Part shown: one piece after another, positions 10,079 through 17,827 of the stretch
How positions within the stretch are numbered: the first letter of the stretch is position 1
Layout: every line of letters begins with the position of its first letter
DNA from: Bacteroidales bacterium
GTDB lineage: Bacteria > Bacteroidota > Bacteroidia > Bacteroidales > Bacteroidaceae
DNA length: 26,408 bases
Direction of reading: 5' to 3'
Assembly (NCBI GenBank): GCA_004557185.1
Contig: SFEP01000033.1
Span: 1-26,408 of the forward strand
Made by a program: the position numbers and the translations under genes
The notes under the pieces: generated by a model
The model's database searches: none
Told to the model about the DNA's origin: nothing
What the model saw: only the letters and a program-made list of their open reading frames with translations

Positions 10079-10999
10079 TTACTTGTTCACTTGATACTTC
10101 TTCACGCCGTCCACAAAGAAGTCCACAATTTGCTGTGCAGCTGCAAGACCCGCGTTCACGTTGGCCTCTTTCGTCTGTGCGCCCATCTTTTTCGGGGTAA
10201 AGAGGTAGCGATCGCCCAATGCCTCTATGGCGCGTTCGTGGTCCTTCAACTTGAGGTCGGTCACATAATGCAGGTCGGTGCGCTCCGTCATGGCACGTAT
10301 CAGACCTTCCTCGTCGATGATATCCTGGCGTGCGGTGTTGACCAGCACACCGTTCTTGCGCATGCTCATAATCAGGTCGTAGGTGATGCTGCCACGCGTC
10401 TCGGGCGTAGAGGGGATGTGCAGGCTGACAATCTGGTTATACTTGAAGAGGTCCTGAATGGACTCATGTACGTGGTAGCCTGCATCGATAATCTTCTGCG
10501 GACGGTTCAGCGGCGAATAACTGGAGATGTCCATGCCCATGCCGTGTGCTATGCGGGCCACGTTCTGGGCCACAGCGCCGAATGCCAGCAGACCGAGTTT
10601 CTTGCCCATAAGTTCCCAGCCCGATGTGCCGTCGAAACGGTTGCGGATGGTGTAGATAAGCATGCCGAACACAAGTTCAGCCACAGCGTTGGCATTCTGT
10701 CCGGGCGTGTTCATTACCACAATGCCGCGCTCGGTGGCAGCCTTGAGGTCTACGTTGTCGTAGCCAGCGCCTGCACGAACCACAATCTTAAGGTTCGGCG
10801 CAGCGTCCATCACTTCGCTGTCTACCTTGTCCGAACGAATGATAAGTGCATCGGCCACCTTAACGGCATCAAGCAGTTGCGCCTTTTCGGTGTAACGCTC
10901 CAGCAGGAGCATTTCGTAGTTCGCAGTGTCGAGTATGTCCTTGATACCTTTCACAGCCTCCTGTGCAAAAGGTTTTTCAGTTGCTATCAGTACTTTCAT
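10079..10999 (-). CDS. serA: D-3-phosphoglycerate dehydrogenase, short form with lysine in place of catalytic histidine
   Basis: 306 aa, lacking the C-terminal ACT domain of long SerA enzymes. It catalyses the first step of serine synthesis, 3-phosphoglycerate plus NAD+ to 3-phosphohydroxypyruvate. The substrate segment VVRAGAGYDNVD (res. 73-84) and R224 in VNTARQD are as expected. Two features are unusual. The nucleotide-binding turn reads LLAFGAVAQNVA, so two of the three canonical glycines are alanine (A139, A144). The usual TPH motif is TPKKMG (K270). Lysine-type short PGDHs of this kind are known from Bacteroidales and Entamoeba, so it is probably active. The frame is open to 11176, but MKVLIATEKPF at 10999 matches the family start and the extension would run into the serC terminator. 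It follows serC by 210 bases and precedes DUF1015. Confidence 0.93.
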   Translation of the reverse strand: MKVLIATEKPFAQEAVKGIKDILDTANYEMLLLERYTEKAQLLDAVKVADALIIRSDKVDSEVMDAAPNLKIVVRAGAGYDNVDLKAATERGIVVMNTPGQNANAVAELVFGMLIYTIRNRFDGTSGWELMGKKLGLLAFGAVAQNVARIAHGMGMDISSYSPLNRPQKIIDAGYHVHESIQDLFKYNQIVSLHIPSTPETRGSITYDLIMSMRKNGVLVNTARQDIIDEEGLIRAMTERTDLHYVTDLKLKDHERAIEALGDRYLFTPKKMGAQTKEANVNAGLAAAQQIVDFFVDGVKKYQVNK

Positions 11000-11152
11000 T
11001 ACTACAAATGTTGCGTTTGACGATAATTGTTGTTTTGACAGAAACGCACATCGCATCGCCGCAGTGGCACGTAAGCGAGTAGGCGTCAGTGAGTGCGTTG
11101 GGGTAATATGAAAGGAAAGCGAAAGTGCAGTTTCCTTTTGGCGCATTCCTGC

Positions 11153-11202
11153 TAAAAAAATGCACGGGCAACCCAAGTAGCGACGGCTACCCAGTTGCCC
11201 GT
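11153..11202 (-). terminator. Strong Rho-independent terminator immediately after serC
   Basis: The outer stem is ACGGGCAAC (11164-11172) with GTTGCCCGT (11194-11202). An inner stem GTAGC/GCTAC surrounds GACG. On the minus strand the stem is followed by GCATTTTTTTAGC, a run of seven T. It begins 8 bases after the serC stop. It implies that serA and DUF1015 have a separate promoter or depend on read-through. Confidence 0.85.
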
Positions 11203-11209
11203 ACGTAAA

Positions 11210-12283
11210 TTAGTGCTTGTGTGCGCTCTCAAACTCCTGCATGCAAGCTACGAGTGCCTGTACGCCTTCGATAGACATGGCATTGTAGCACGAAGCACGG
11301 AAACCGCCTACCGAGCGGTGCCCCTTAATGCCCTGCATACCCTTGCTCTTGGCAAAGGCCAGGAATTCGGCTTCAAGGTCTTTGTATTCATCGTTCATGA
11401 CAAAACAGATGTTCATGAGTGAACGGTCTTCCTTGACAGCCGTACCCTTGAACAGGCTGTTGCGGTCAATTTCGCCGTAGAGCAGCTCGGCTCTGGCAAT
11501 GGCGCGGCGTTCCATTTCCTCCACGCCTCCCTGTGCCTTGATCCAGCGCAGGTTCTGCATGGCGCAGTAGATGGGTACTACGGGCGGTGTGTTGAACATT
11601 GAGCCCTTGTCCACATGTGTGCGATAGTCGAGCATCGTGGGGATGGCGCGGCTTACTTTGCCCAGCAAGTCATTCTTTACAATAACAAACGTAACACCTG
11701 CCATCGAAAGGTTCTTCTGTGCACCACCATAAATCAAGCCGTACTTGCTCACATCAATGGGGCGTGAGAAGATGTCAGACGACATGTCGGCCACCAGGGG
11801 CACAGGGCTGTCCAGATCCTTGCGCAGTTCAGTACCGTAAATTGTGTTGTTCGTAGTGATATGGAAGTAGTCGGCATCGGCGGGGATGACGTAATCCTTC
11901 GGAATAAAGGTGTAGTTGGCATCGGCTGACGAAGCCACTTCAATCGTTTCACCGAAAAGTTTGGCCTCTTTCAAGGCCTTCTTGGCCCACACACCCGTGT
12001 TGAGGTAAGCAGCCTTGTGCTCAAGCAGGTTGAAGGGAACCATGCAGAACTGGGTGCTGGCACCGCCGCCTACAAAGAGGACCGAATAGCCCTCAGGAAT
12101 ATTCAGCAACTCCTTGAACAGGGCTTGTGCTTCATCCATTACGGCCTGGAAGTCGGGGGTACGATGACTGATTTCCATCAAAGAGAGCCCCGTGTCGCCA
12201 AATTCAACACAAGCGTCAGCAGTAGCCTTCATCACTTCTTGCGGGAGGATAGAAGGGCCCGCACCGAAATTGTACTTTTTCAT
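11210..12283 (-). CDS. serC: Phosphoserine aminotransferase
   Basis: 357 aa, the normal length for SerC. This PLP enzyme converts 3-phosphohydroxypyruvate and glutamate to O-phosphoserine and 2-oxoglutarate in the cytoplasm. The N-terminus KKYNFGAGPSILPQEV is typical. SHRTPDF (res. 39-45) contributes substrate binding. K190 in YGGAQKNLSMAG is the PLP lysine. KGHRSVGGFRASCYNA near the C-terminus holds the substrate-binding His/Arg pair. The frame is open upstream to 12391, but the family start is the ATG at 12283; the extra residues are unlike SerC. It heads the minus-strand serC-serA-DUF1015 cluster and is divergent from serine palmitoyltransferase. A strong terminator follows 8 bases after the stop. 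Confidence 0.97.
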   Translation of the reverse strand: MKKYNFGAGPSILPQEVMKATADACVEFGDTGLSLMEISHRTPDFQAVMDEAQALFKELLNIPEGYSVLFVGGGASTQFCMVPFNLLEHKAAYLNTGVWAKKALKEAKLFGETIEVASSADANYTFIPKDYVIPADADYFHITTNNTIYGTELRKDLDSPVPLVADMSSDIFSRPIDVSKYGLIYGGAQKNLSMAGVTFVIVKNDLLGKVSRAIPTMLDYRTHVDKGSMFNTPPVVPIYCAMQNLRWIKAQGGVEEMERRAIARAELLYGEIDRNSLFKGTAVKEDRSLMNICFVMNDEYKDLEAEFLAFAKSKGMQGIKGHRSVGGFRASCYNAMSIEGVQALVACMQEFESAHKH

Positions 12284-12681
12284 GATTGCGAATAGATTAT
12301 AAGGAAGGTTGATAAAAATGCATTCGTACGAACACCGCTTGCGACATGCACTTTCCAAGCCTACGAAAGAGCTTCTGCTGCGGCGTTGCATGCGGCGAAG
12401 ATACCGCTTTTAGCCATAAGAAACAAAAAACTGCTACATGTTTTTCACACCACACTTCTAACTCCTTGAAATATGTGGCTGATTTCATGCTGTTGCACAC
12501 CCTAAGGCGCTTTGTGCAATGAAAACTATAGGGTCATTCCTGTTTTCATGGAAAAAGTGCGTATATTTGCATGTCCTTAACAGATACAAAGATTTTGAAA
12601 CGGCTGCGGGGCCGGTTTTCCATACAGAAAATCTGAGCCCTACATACCTACAAGTCCGCGAGGGCTTCAAACAATACAGAA
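12284..12681. other. Divergent intergenic region between serC and spt
   Basis: 398 bases with no supportable gene. It should hold the serC promoter (leftward) and the spt promoter (rightward). A consensus TAnnTTTG box is present for spt at 12562-12569. I found no equally good box on the minus strand for serC. No operator-like long dyad was seen. The short frames here (12297-12500, 12485-12670) lack any recognisable features. Confidence 0.6.
12562..12569 (+). promoter_or_regulatory. Bacteroidetes -7 box for spt
   Basis: TATATTTG followed by CA matches the Bacteroidetes -7 consensus TAnnTTTG. The upstream -33 region is weak (TTTTC around 12543). Transcription would begin near 12575, giving a leader of about 110 bases before the spt ATG. 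Confidence 0.6.
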
Positions 12682-13872
12682 ATGGGAATATTACAAGACA
12701 GATTGGCCGCTTATACCCTCCCGCAGGAGTATATGGCCAAGGGAGTATATCCTTACTTCCGCGAAATTGAAGGTCGTCAAGGCACAGAGGTGGAAATGGG
12801 CGGCCATCACGTGTTAATGTTCGGTTCCAACGCCTATACTGGGCTTACGGCCGACCCTCGTGTCATCAAGGCAGGAGTCGAGGCCATGCAGAAGTATGGT
12901 TCGGGCTGTGCCGGTTCGCGCTTTCTCAACGGTACGCTTGATTTGCACGTACAGTTGGAGAAGGAGTTGGCCGAGTTCGTGGGCAAAGAGGATGCGCTTT
13001 GCTTCTCTACAGGTTTTACGGTGAATGCAGGCGTCATTTCATGTCTGACCGGTCGTGAAGACTACATCATTTGCGATGACCGTGACCATGCGTCTATCGT
13101 AGACGGCCGCCGCTTGTCGTTTTCTACTTGTTTGAAGTACAAGCACAACGACATGGACGATCTCGAACGCCAGTTGCAGAAGTGTAATCCCAATTCCGTC
13201 AAACTAATTGTAGTAGACGGTGTATTCTCAATGGAAGGTGATTTAGCCAACCTGCCTGCTATCGTGCGTTTGAAGAAGAAGTACAATGCCACCATCATGG
13301 TCGACGAAGCGCACGGTATCGGTGTGTTTGGTAAAAACGGACGTGGTGTATGCGACCACTTTGGCTTAACTTCCGAGGTTGACCTCATCATGGGAACATT
13401 CAGCAAGTCGCTGGCTTCGATTGGCGGTTTTATTGCAGCTGACGAAACTATTATTAACTGGCTGAGGCACAATGCCCGTACGTATATCTTCTCTGCCTCA
13501 AACACCCCTGCGGCTACCGCTTGTGCACGTGAAGCACTTCACATTCTGCAGCAAGAGCCTGAGCGTATCAAGGCACTGTGGGACGTAACTGATTATGCCC
13601 TGAAGCAGTTCCGTGCTGCTGGTTTTGAAATAGGTGAAACGGAGTCGCCCATCATCCCCTTGTATGTTCGCGATGTGGAAAAAACCTTTGTTGCCACAGC
13701 TCAGGCTTTCGAAGCTGGCGTATTTATCAACCCCGTCATTCCACCCGCTTGCTCACCCCAGGACACCTTGGTGCGTGTAGCACTCATGGCTACGCATACC
13801 AAGGAACAGGTAGACCGCGCGGTGGCTATCTTGCGCAAGGTATTTGTCGACCTTGACATTATCAAGGATTAA
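12682..13872 (+). CDS. spt: Serine palmitoyltransferase (alpha-oxoamine synthase)
   Basis: 396-aa PLP enzyme of the alpha-oxoamine synthase family. It condenses serine with a long-chain acyl-CoA to 3-ketosphinganine, the first step of bacterial sphingolipid synthesis. Key residues visible are H136 (DDRDHASIVDG), D208 and H211 (VDEAHGIGVFG) and the PLP lysine K242 in MGTFSKSLASIGG. The GTFSKS form separates Spt from KBL and BioF, which usually read T(L/F)(G/S)KA. The N-terminus MGILQDRLAAYTLPQEYMAKGVYPYF is typical of the Bacteroidetes Spt group. A cytoplasmic or membrane-associated location is likely. It is transcribed divergently from serC, next to the pathway that makes its substrate serine. 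The main alternative is another alpha-oxoamine synthase such as 2-amino-3-ketobutyrate CoA ligase. Confidence 0.9.
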   Translation: MGILQDRLAAYTLPQEYMAKGVYPYFREIEGRQGTEVEMGGHHVLMFGSNAYTGLTADPRVIKAGVEAMQKYGSGCAGSRFLNGTLDLHVQLEKELAEFVGKEDALCFSTGFTVNAGVISCLTGREDYIICDDRDHASIVDGRRLSFSTCLKYKHNDMDDLERQLQKCNPNSVKLIVVDGVFSMEGDLANLPAIVRLKKKYNATIMVDEAHGIGVFGKNGRGVCDHFGLTSEVDLIMGTFSKSLASIGGFIAADETIINWLRHNARTYIFSASNTPAATACAREALHILQQEPERIKALWDVTDYALKQFRAAGFEIGETESPIIPLYVRDVEKTFVATAQAFEAGVFINPVIPPACSPQDTLVRVALMATHTKEQVDRAVAILRKVFVDLDIIKD

Positions 13873-13949
13873 CGCACATATCCCATGCATCTTGGGTTCT
13901 CTAACCCGTGCATTTGTTAATAGGGGTAAGTTCCTCCAATTCACAACCT

Positions 13950-13997
13950 CTGCACTCCAAAGGTATCTACATGCTTTTGGAGTGCAGTTTCGTTTTG
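13950..13997 (+). terminator. Rho-independent terminator of spt
   Basis: A 12-bp stem, CTGCACTCCAAA (13950-13961) with TTTGGAGTGCAG (13976-13987), followed by TTTCGTTTTG. It lies about 78 bases after the spt stop. Confidence 0.85.
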
Positions 13998-14126
13998 TGC
14001 AGAACATGATAGGAATAAGTCATTTCCTATCACACAAGGTGTGAACATGCTGCCATGGAACTGTGCGCGGAACAGGCATTCCAATAAATGGCCCAGCGAT
14101 TTTCAATACTACATCGCGTCTCGTTT

Positions 14127-14238
14127 GTTGTCCTCGGCCGTGTGCAACGTCGTCCTCGGGCGTGTGCAACGTTGTCCACGGCCGTGTGCCACGTCGTCCA
14201 CGGCCGTGTGCAACGTCGTCCACGACCGCGGACAACGA
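14127..14238. repeat. Array B: five 22-bp GC-rich palindromic tandem units with inverted ends
   Basis: Five 22-bp units occupy 14128-14149, 14150-14171, 14172-14193, 14194-14215 and 14216-14237. The unit alternates a CAACGTTG-like dyad (also CAACGTCG, CCACGTCG) with a CACGGCCGTG palindrome. The first and last units are inverted relative to each other: GTTGTCCnCGGnCGTG at 14127-14142 is the complement of CACGACCGCGGACAAC at 14221-14236, with two mismatches. The array lies in the convergent gap between spt and the ruvC unit. Confidence 0.9.
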
Positions 14239-14380
14239 AGCATATTGCTTTTGCTGACCGCAACCTGTGGGCATGCATCCACCGCATGCCTTAGAGGGCA
14301 TATTTCTCATTTCTCCTGTTGATAGATAGCAGGATTTCTTTTTGTGATGACAATGCCATGCCGTTGGCACACGAAGCGGG

Positions 14381-14440
14381 AAAAAGAACAAATGCCGTGT
14401 GACAAAACACACGCACAGGTGGGTTCTGTTACACGGCATT
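14381..14440 (-). terminator. Terminator downstream of the ruvC/secreted-protein unit
   Basis: AATGCCGTGTGACA (14391-14404) pairs with TGTTACACGGCATT (14427-14440) over 14 bp, with one G-U pair. Read on the minus strand it is followed by TTTGTTCTTTTTC (14393-14381). It lies about 240 bases after the stop of the small secreted gene, and it is the best leftward terminator in the gap. Confidence 0.65.
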
Positions 14441-14679
14441 CGATATGAATACCTTGCTTGTGACTTTATCTTATATTTTGTGGAGAGAGGTGGCCATGAT
14501 GCTACATGGATTAGATTTGTGTGATGGCTGCATATAACTCTGAATAGGATGTGTCTCTTGGTAGCCTCTACACACATTATTATCTCTTACGAATGGGAAG
14601 GAGTAATAGGAAGCAATTTATCAGTGTACGTTCATATTGAGATAACAACAAACTAAATCCTGTATCACAGGTGGTTATA

Positions 14680-15162
14680 TTATTCTTTCTCTACGATGGC
14701 TTTTGCCGCCAAATACGCTTTTTGCCAATCGGTGTCGAGGCTGAATGGGGTCACTTCTCCGCCATTCTCAACAAACGACAAGGTGGTTTCTTCGTCGGGG
14801 TCGTGGAAGAGTGGGTTGCATGCCGAAGCGTCCATAAAACGTAAGATACGCTGCTTGCGGGCTTTCTCGGGCAAGTCCTTTATTTTAATCATTTCGGCGA
14901 AGAAGAGGTTGAGAAACTCTGTAAGGTAGTAAGCCTGAGTGTTGAGAAATTTAGCTGGAACGCTGTCTGTCCGCTCGAATGCTTTGCTCTTGATGTAAAT
15001 AAGGGCTGTGCGCTTAAATTGGGCAATCTGCGTATTCAGGAAACTGCTCGTTGGTGAATTGACAATGCGAGTGGCATTGTCGAGCACCATGTCATATACT
15101 TCCTGCGCCTGAGAGCAGATGCTAAAAGTAGAGAATAAGATAATAAGTAATATACGACTCAT
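14680..15162 (-). CDS. Small secreted protein of unknown function, downstream of ruvC
   Basis: 160 aa, starting at MSRILLIILFSTFSICSQAQ. This is a clear signal peptide with likely cleavage after SQAQ, so the mature protein is about 140 residues and periplasmic or outer-membrane associated. The frame is open upstream to 15267, but that extension has no signal peptide at its start and overlaps the ruvC end. The mature part is probably helical (FLNTQIAQFKRTALIYIKSKAF, in two parts split by a K-rich turn; TEFLNLFFAEMIKI). It ends in an acidic segment (HDPDEETTLSFVENGGE) and WQKAYLAAKAIVEKE. I do not recognise a named family. It lies 56 bases after the ruvC stop on the same strand and is probably co-transcribed with ruvC. 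Confidence 0.8.
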   Translation of the reverse strand: MSRILLIILFSTFSICSQAQEVYDMVLDNATRIVNSPTSSFLNTQIAQFKRTALIYIKSKAFERTDSVPAKFLNTQAYYLTEFLNLFFAEMIKIKDLPEKARKQRILRFMDASACNPLFHDPDEETTLSFVENGGEVTPFSLDTDWQKAYLAAKAIVEKE

Positions 15163-15218
15163 ATCCTGATTGTTATAGTTCGGTGTAAAGTGTAGGTTGT
15201 TGGTGGAAAATGGTAGTT

Positions 15219-15794
15219 CTATAGCCCGCGCACCTTGCCAGGATTTCGGCGGGCAAAGTCTTTCCAACTGGAAGCAGAATTACTGCTTGGAACTGATGGC
15301 GCCACGCCGAGAGTGCCTAAATAATGGCAGTAGGCAGCCGCAAGCGCGTCGGTCGCATCCATCCAGGGCAGCATATTCTCTTGGGGGATGCGAAGCATAC
15401 GTTTCATTACTGCTGCCACTTGCTCTTTGCTGGCGTTGCCATTTCCTGTAATAGTCATCTTGATTTTGGTCGGAGCATATTCATGCACGGGAATTTGTCT
15501 GCTAATGGCTGCTGCAATCACCACGCCTTGTGCTCGGCCCAACTTCAACATGCTTTGCACGTTTTTTCCGCAGAAAGGTGCTTCGATGGCCAGTTCGTCA
15601 GGGTGAAAGGAGTTTATGACGTTGATTACTCGTTCATAAATGCGTCCCAACTTTAGGTAAATGTCTGCACATTTGTGCATGTCAATCACACCCATTGCCA
15701 GCATTTTCACCTCTTTGCCCTTGACTTGCAGCAGGCCGTAGCCCATGATGCGTGTGCCAGGGTCGATGCCGAGAATAATCTTGTCTTTATTCAT
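15219..15794 (-). CDS. ruvC: Crossover junction endodeoxyribonuclease RuvC
   Basis: 191-aa Holliday-junction resolvase that works with RuvAB in recombinational repair. The four acidic metal-binding residues are visible: D11 in GIDPGTRIMGYG, E71 in AIEAPFCGKN, and D146 and D149 in WMDATDALAAAYCH. The start chosen is MNKDKIILGIDPG at 15794; the upstream in-frame ATG at 15836 would add 14 residues not seen in RuvC. The C-terminal S/N-rich tail after residue 165 is longer than in many RuvC proteins. A TAnnTTTG box on this strand lies about 95 bases upstream (15887-15894). A small secreted-protein gene follows after 56 bases. Confidence 0.97.
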   Translation of the reverse strand: MNKDKIILGIDPGTRIMGYGLLQVKGKEVKMLAMGVIDMHKCADIYLKLGRIYERVINVINSFHPDELAIEAPFCGKNVQSMLKLGRAQGVVIAAAISRQIPVHEYAPTKIKMTITGNGNASKEQVAAVMKRMLRIPQENMLPWMDATDALAAAYCHYLGTLGVAPSVPSSNSASSWKDFARRNPGKVRGL

Positions 15795-15886
15795 GCAGAT
15801 AGTAGGTGTGATGCATTGTGAACGGCCAAAATCCAAACCGCGGGAGGATGAATGTATGAATCCTAACTGTGAAAGATGGCTGAATG

Positions 15887-15894
15887 CAAAAGTA
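15887..15894 (-). promoter_or_regulatory. Bacteroidetes -7 box for ruvC
   Basis: On the minus strand the bases read TACTTTTG followed by CA, matching TAnnTTTG. Transcription would begin near 15881, about 86 bases before the ruvC ATG. It is back to back with the plus-strand box at 15957-15964. The 353-base gap between ruvC and the DUF1573 gene holds these two boxes and nothing else that I can identify. Confidence 0.55.
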
Positions 15895-15956
15895 CGATTA
15901 TGCTGATAACGGGTGAAATGTTTTCTGTGAAATTTTACTATTCCGCGATTAAGTTA

Positions 15957-15964
15957 TATTTTTG
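15957..15964 (+). promoter_or_regulatory. Bacteroidetes -7 box for the DUF1573 gene and downstream run
   Basis: TATTTTTG followed by CATCGTAC matches TAnnTTTG. A TTTTAC sequence around 15933 could serve as the -33 element. The leader to the DUF1573 ATG would be about 175 bases. Confidence 0.55.
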
Positions 15965-16147
15965 CATCGTACATAAGCATCTTCTTGTGGATTTGCTTAC
16001 GGAGTAAAAAGTATTCAAAAATCTGTAAGGCGTTTAGTAAGAAGATGATAGCATTGATATGTCTAATAAGTAATCGGATTTAATACAAGACACATGCTCA
16101 AAACCATAACCCTCAATTGTGAAAGCCTCTTACCGGCTACCCTTGTC

Positions 16148-16537
16148 ATGATGAAACGCGTTATTGTGTCGTTGGTTGCATGCTGCTTCAGTTTGGTAGC
16201 GGCTGCGCAACCGATTATGAAACTCGACAAAAGCACGCATAATTTTGGCAAGTTCCGCGAAGATGTCAAGCAGCAGTGCGTGTTTACTTTCACTAATACA
16301 GGCAACGAACCACTTGTGATACAGCAAGCTTATGCAGCCTGCGGATGTACGGTGCCTACGTTTACCAAGGACCCGATTCAGCCTGGGCAAAAAGGCGAGG
16401 TGAAAGTGGCCTATGATGGAAGTCGCAAAATACCAGGACATTTCAAGAAAGCGATAACGTTGCACACCAATGCAGTGAATCGCGTTGTCAGAATCTATAT
16501 TGAGGGCGAACAACTGCCTGCTGAGCAAGGTAAGTAA
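16148..16537 (+). CDS. Secreted DUF1573 domain protein
   Basis: 129 aa. The signal peptide MMKRVIVSLVACCFSLVAAAQ supports the start at 16148 (or the next ATG at 16151) rather than the upstream ATG at 16094, which would put a polar stretch before it. The mature protein is a single DUF1573 Ig-like beta domain: LDKSTHNFGKFREDV, VFTFTNTGNEPLVI, AACGCTVPTFTKDPIQPGQ and VKVAYDGSRKIPGHF. The CGC pair (near residue 69) is typical. Bacteroidetes encode many of these small exported proteins; their molecular role is not known. It starts the plus-strand gene run, 151 bases before manC. Confidence 0.9.
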   Translation: MMKRVIVSLVACCFSLVAAAQPIMKLDKSTHNFGKFREDVKQQCVFTFTNTGNEPLVIQQAYAACGCTVPTFTKDPIQPGQKGEVKVAYDGSRKIPGHFKKAITLHTNAVNRVVRIYIEGEQLPAEQGK

Positions 16538-16688
16538 TGGTGTTTCCTTTATGGCATTATCTCTCACACAGTCAGTGATAGAAAGCCATATTGTAGGCAT
16601 ATTGGTTTCATTGCTTTCTCCATTCGATGAAGAAAGCAACCATGCTCAACAGATGTTGTTTCAAACTTAAATCAATACCAATATTTGT

Positions 16689-17741
16689 ATGGATAATAAC
16701 CATTTGGTCATCATGGCCGGCGGTATAGGAAGCCGTTTCTGGCCTATAAGTAGTGAGCAAAAGCCCAAGCAGTTTCTCGACCTTATAGGTTGTGGACGCT
16801 CGTTGATACAACTCACTCTCGATCGCTTCAAAGGCGTTGTGCCTATGGAGAATGTATGGGTTGTAACATCGGCCGACTACGTGGACATTGTAAAGGAACA
16901 ACTTCCGGAAGTACCGGCAGGAAATATACTTTCAGAGCCTTGTCGTCGTAACACCGCTCCTTGTATTTGTTACGTAAGCTGGAAAATCAAGAAGCGCAAC
17001 CCGAAAGCATGTGTGGTGGTGACTCCCGCTGATCATCTTGTGCCCGATACGGAGGCTTTCCGCAAGGTGGCATCAGGAGCGATGGAATTTGCGGCAGAAA
17101 CCGATGGTATCGTTACGCTTGGCATCAAACCCACGCGTCCGGAAACGGGCTACGGTTACATCAAGGCCGACATGAGTTATCCCTCTTCGCGTAAACTGAA
17201 TATCTTCAGGGTAGATGGTTTCAAGGAAAAACCAAGTTTGGAAGTAGCACAGGAATACACGCGCTCTCCGAATTACCTGTGGAATTCCGGCATATTTATA
17301 TGGAGTGTCAGCACCATTGTGAATGCTTTCAGGGTATATAGCCCCGGTATCTCCTCCTTGTTTGAGAAACTATTGCCCGTCTACGACACGCCAGCCGAAC
17401 AGCAAGAAATTGACCGCATATACCCTGAGTGTGAAAGTATTTCTGTGGACTACGCCATCATGGAGAAGGCCGAGGAAATCTTTGTGCACCCTGCATCGTT
17501 TGCTTGGACTGACTTGGGCACATGGACTTCGCTGCGTGAACAAGTGCAGCAGGACCAGTATCACAATGCCTGCATAGGTGATAACATCCATATGTTTGAT
17601 TCCTACAACTCCGTGGTGCACGTGTACGGAAAAAAACGGGTCGTAATACAGGGACTTGACGGATATGTGGTAGCAGAAAATGACGGTGAGTTGCTGGTGT
17701 GCAAGTTAAGCGAAGAGCAACGCATCAAACTGTTCCACTAA
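16689..17741 (+). CDS. manC: Mannose-1-phosphate guanylyltransferase
   Basis: 350-aa nucleotidyltransferase making GDP-mannose from mannose-1-phosphate and GTP, a precursor for capsule, O-antigen and fucose-containing glycans. The signature loop VIMAGGIGSRFWPISSEQKPKQFL (given here in two parts: VIMAGGIGSRFWPIS and EQKPKQFL, residues 7-30) is intact. VVTPADHLV (about 110), GFKEKPS (about 181) and NSGIFIW (about 200) are also as in the family. The enzyme is single-domain, without the C-terminal isomerase fusion found in proteobacterial ManC/AlgA. No polysaccharide locus is adjacent, so it is probably a housekeeping copy. A weak hairpin (CACGCATGC/GCATGTGTG, 17752-17787) lies between it and mutY. 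Confidence 0.95.
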   Translation: MDNNHLVIMAGGIGSRFWPISSEQKPKQFLDLIGCGRSLIQLTLDRFKGVVPMENVWVVTSADYVDIVKEQLPEVPAGNILSEPCRRNTAPCICYVSWKIKKRNPKACVVVTPADHLVPDTEAFRKVASGAMEFAAETDGIVTLGIKPTRPETGYGYIKADMSYPSSRKLNIFRVDGFKEKPSLEVAQEYTRSPNYLWNSGIFIWSVSTIVNAFRVYSPGISSLFEKLLPVYDTPAEQQEIDRIYPECESISVDYAIMEKAEEIFVHPASFAWTDLGTWTSLREQVQQDQYHNACIGDNIHMFDSYNSVVHVYGKKRVVIQGLDGYVVAENDGELLVCKLSEEQRIKLFH

Positions 17742-17827
17742 TATATAATGTCACGCATGCTATCTGTTTCTATGGGTGGCATGTGTGTATTCTGTTTGAC
17801 CCTCTGTAAAGCAGCGAAGTCAGCGCC

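Larger units (their letters stand above)
13873..14679. other. Gene-free convergent region between spt and the ruvC unit
   Basis: 807 bases with no supportable gene. From left to right it holds the spt terminator (13950-13997), a 22-bp tandem array (14127-14238) and a strong hairpin read leftward (14381-14440). Open frames overlapping the array in several phases are by-products of the GC-rich repeat, because 22 bp is not a multiple of three. I see nothing else in 14441-14679 except a weak CCTGT/ACAGG hairpin at 14659-14671 just after the small secreted gene. Confidence 0.7.

Noticed and set aside
11000..11176. N-terminal extension of serA to 365 aa
   Set aside because: The extension has no homology to PGDHs and starts inside the serC terminator. 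MKVLIATEKPF at 10999 is the natural start.
14127..14238. CRISPR-like repeat array
   Set aside because: The units are directly contiguous with no unique spacers, and no cas genes are nearby. The same applies to the arrays at 3076-3204 and 26171-26308.
14020..14577. Overlapping open frames in several phases across 14020-14577
   Set aside because: They are generated by the stop-free GC-rich 22-bp repeat and by flanking intergenic sequence. The repeated peptides shift frame with each unit.
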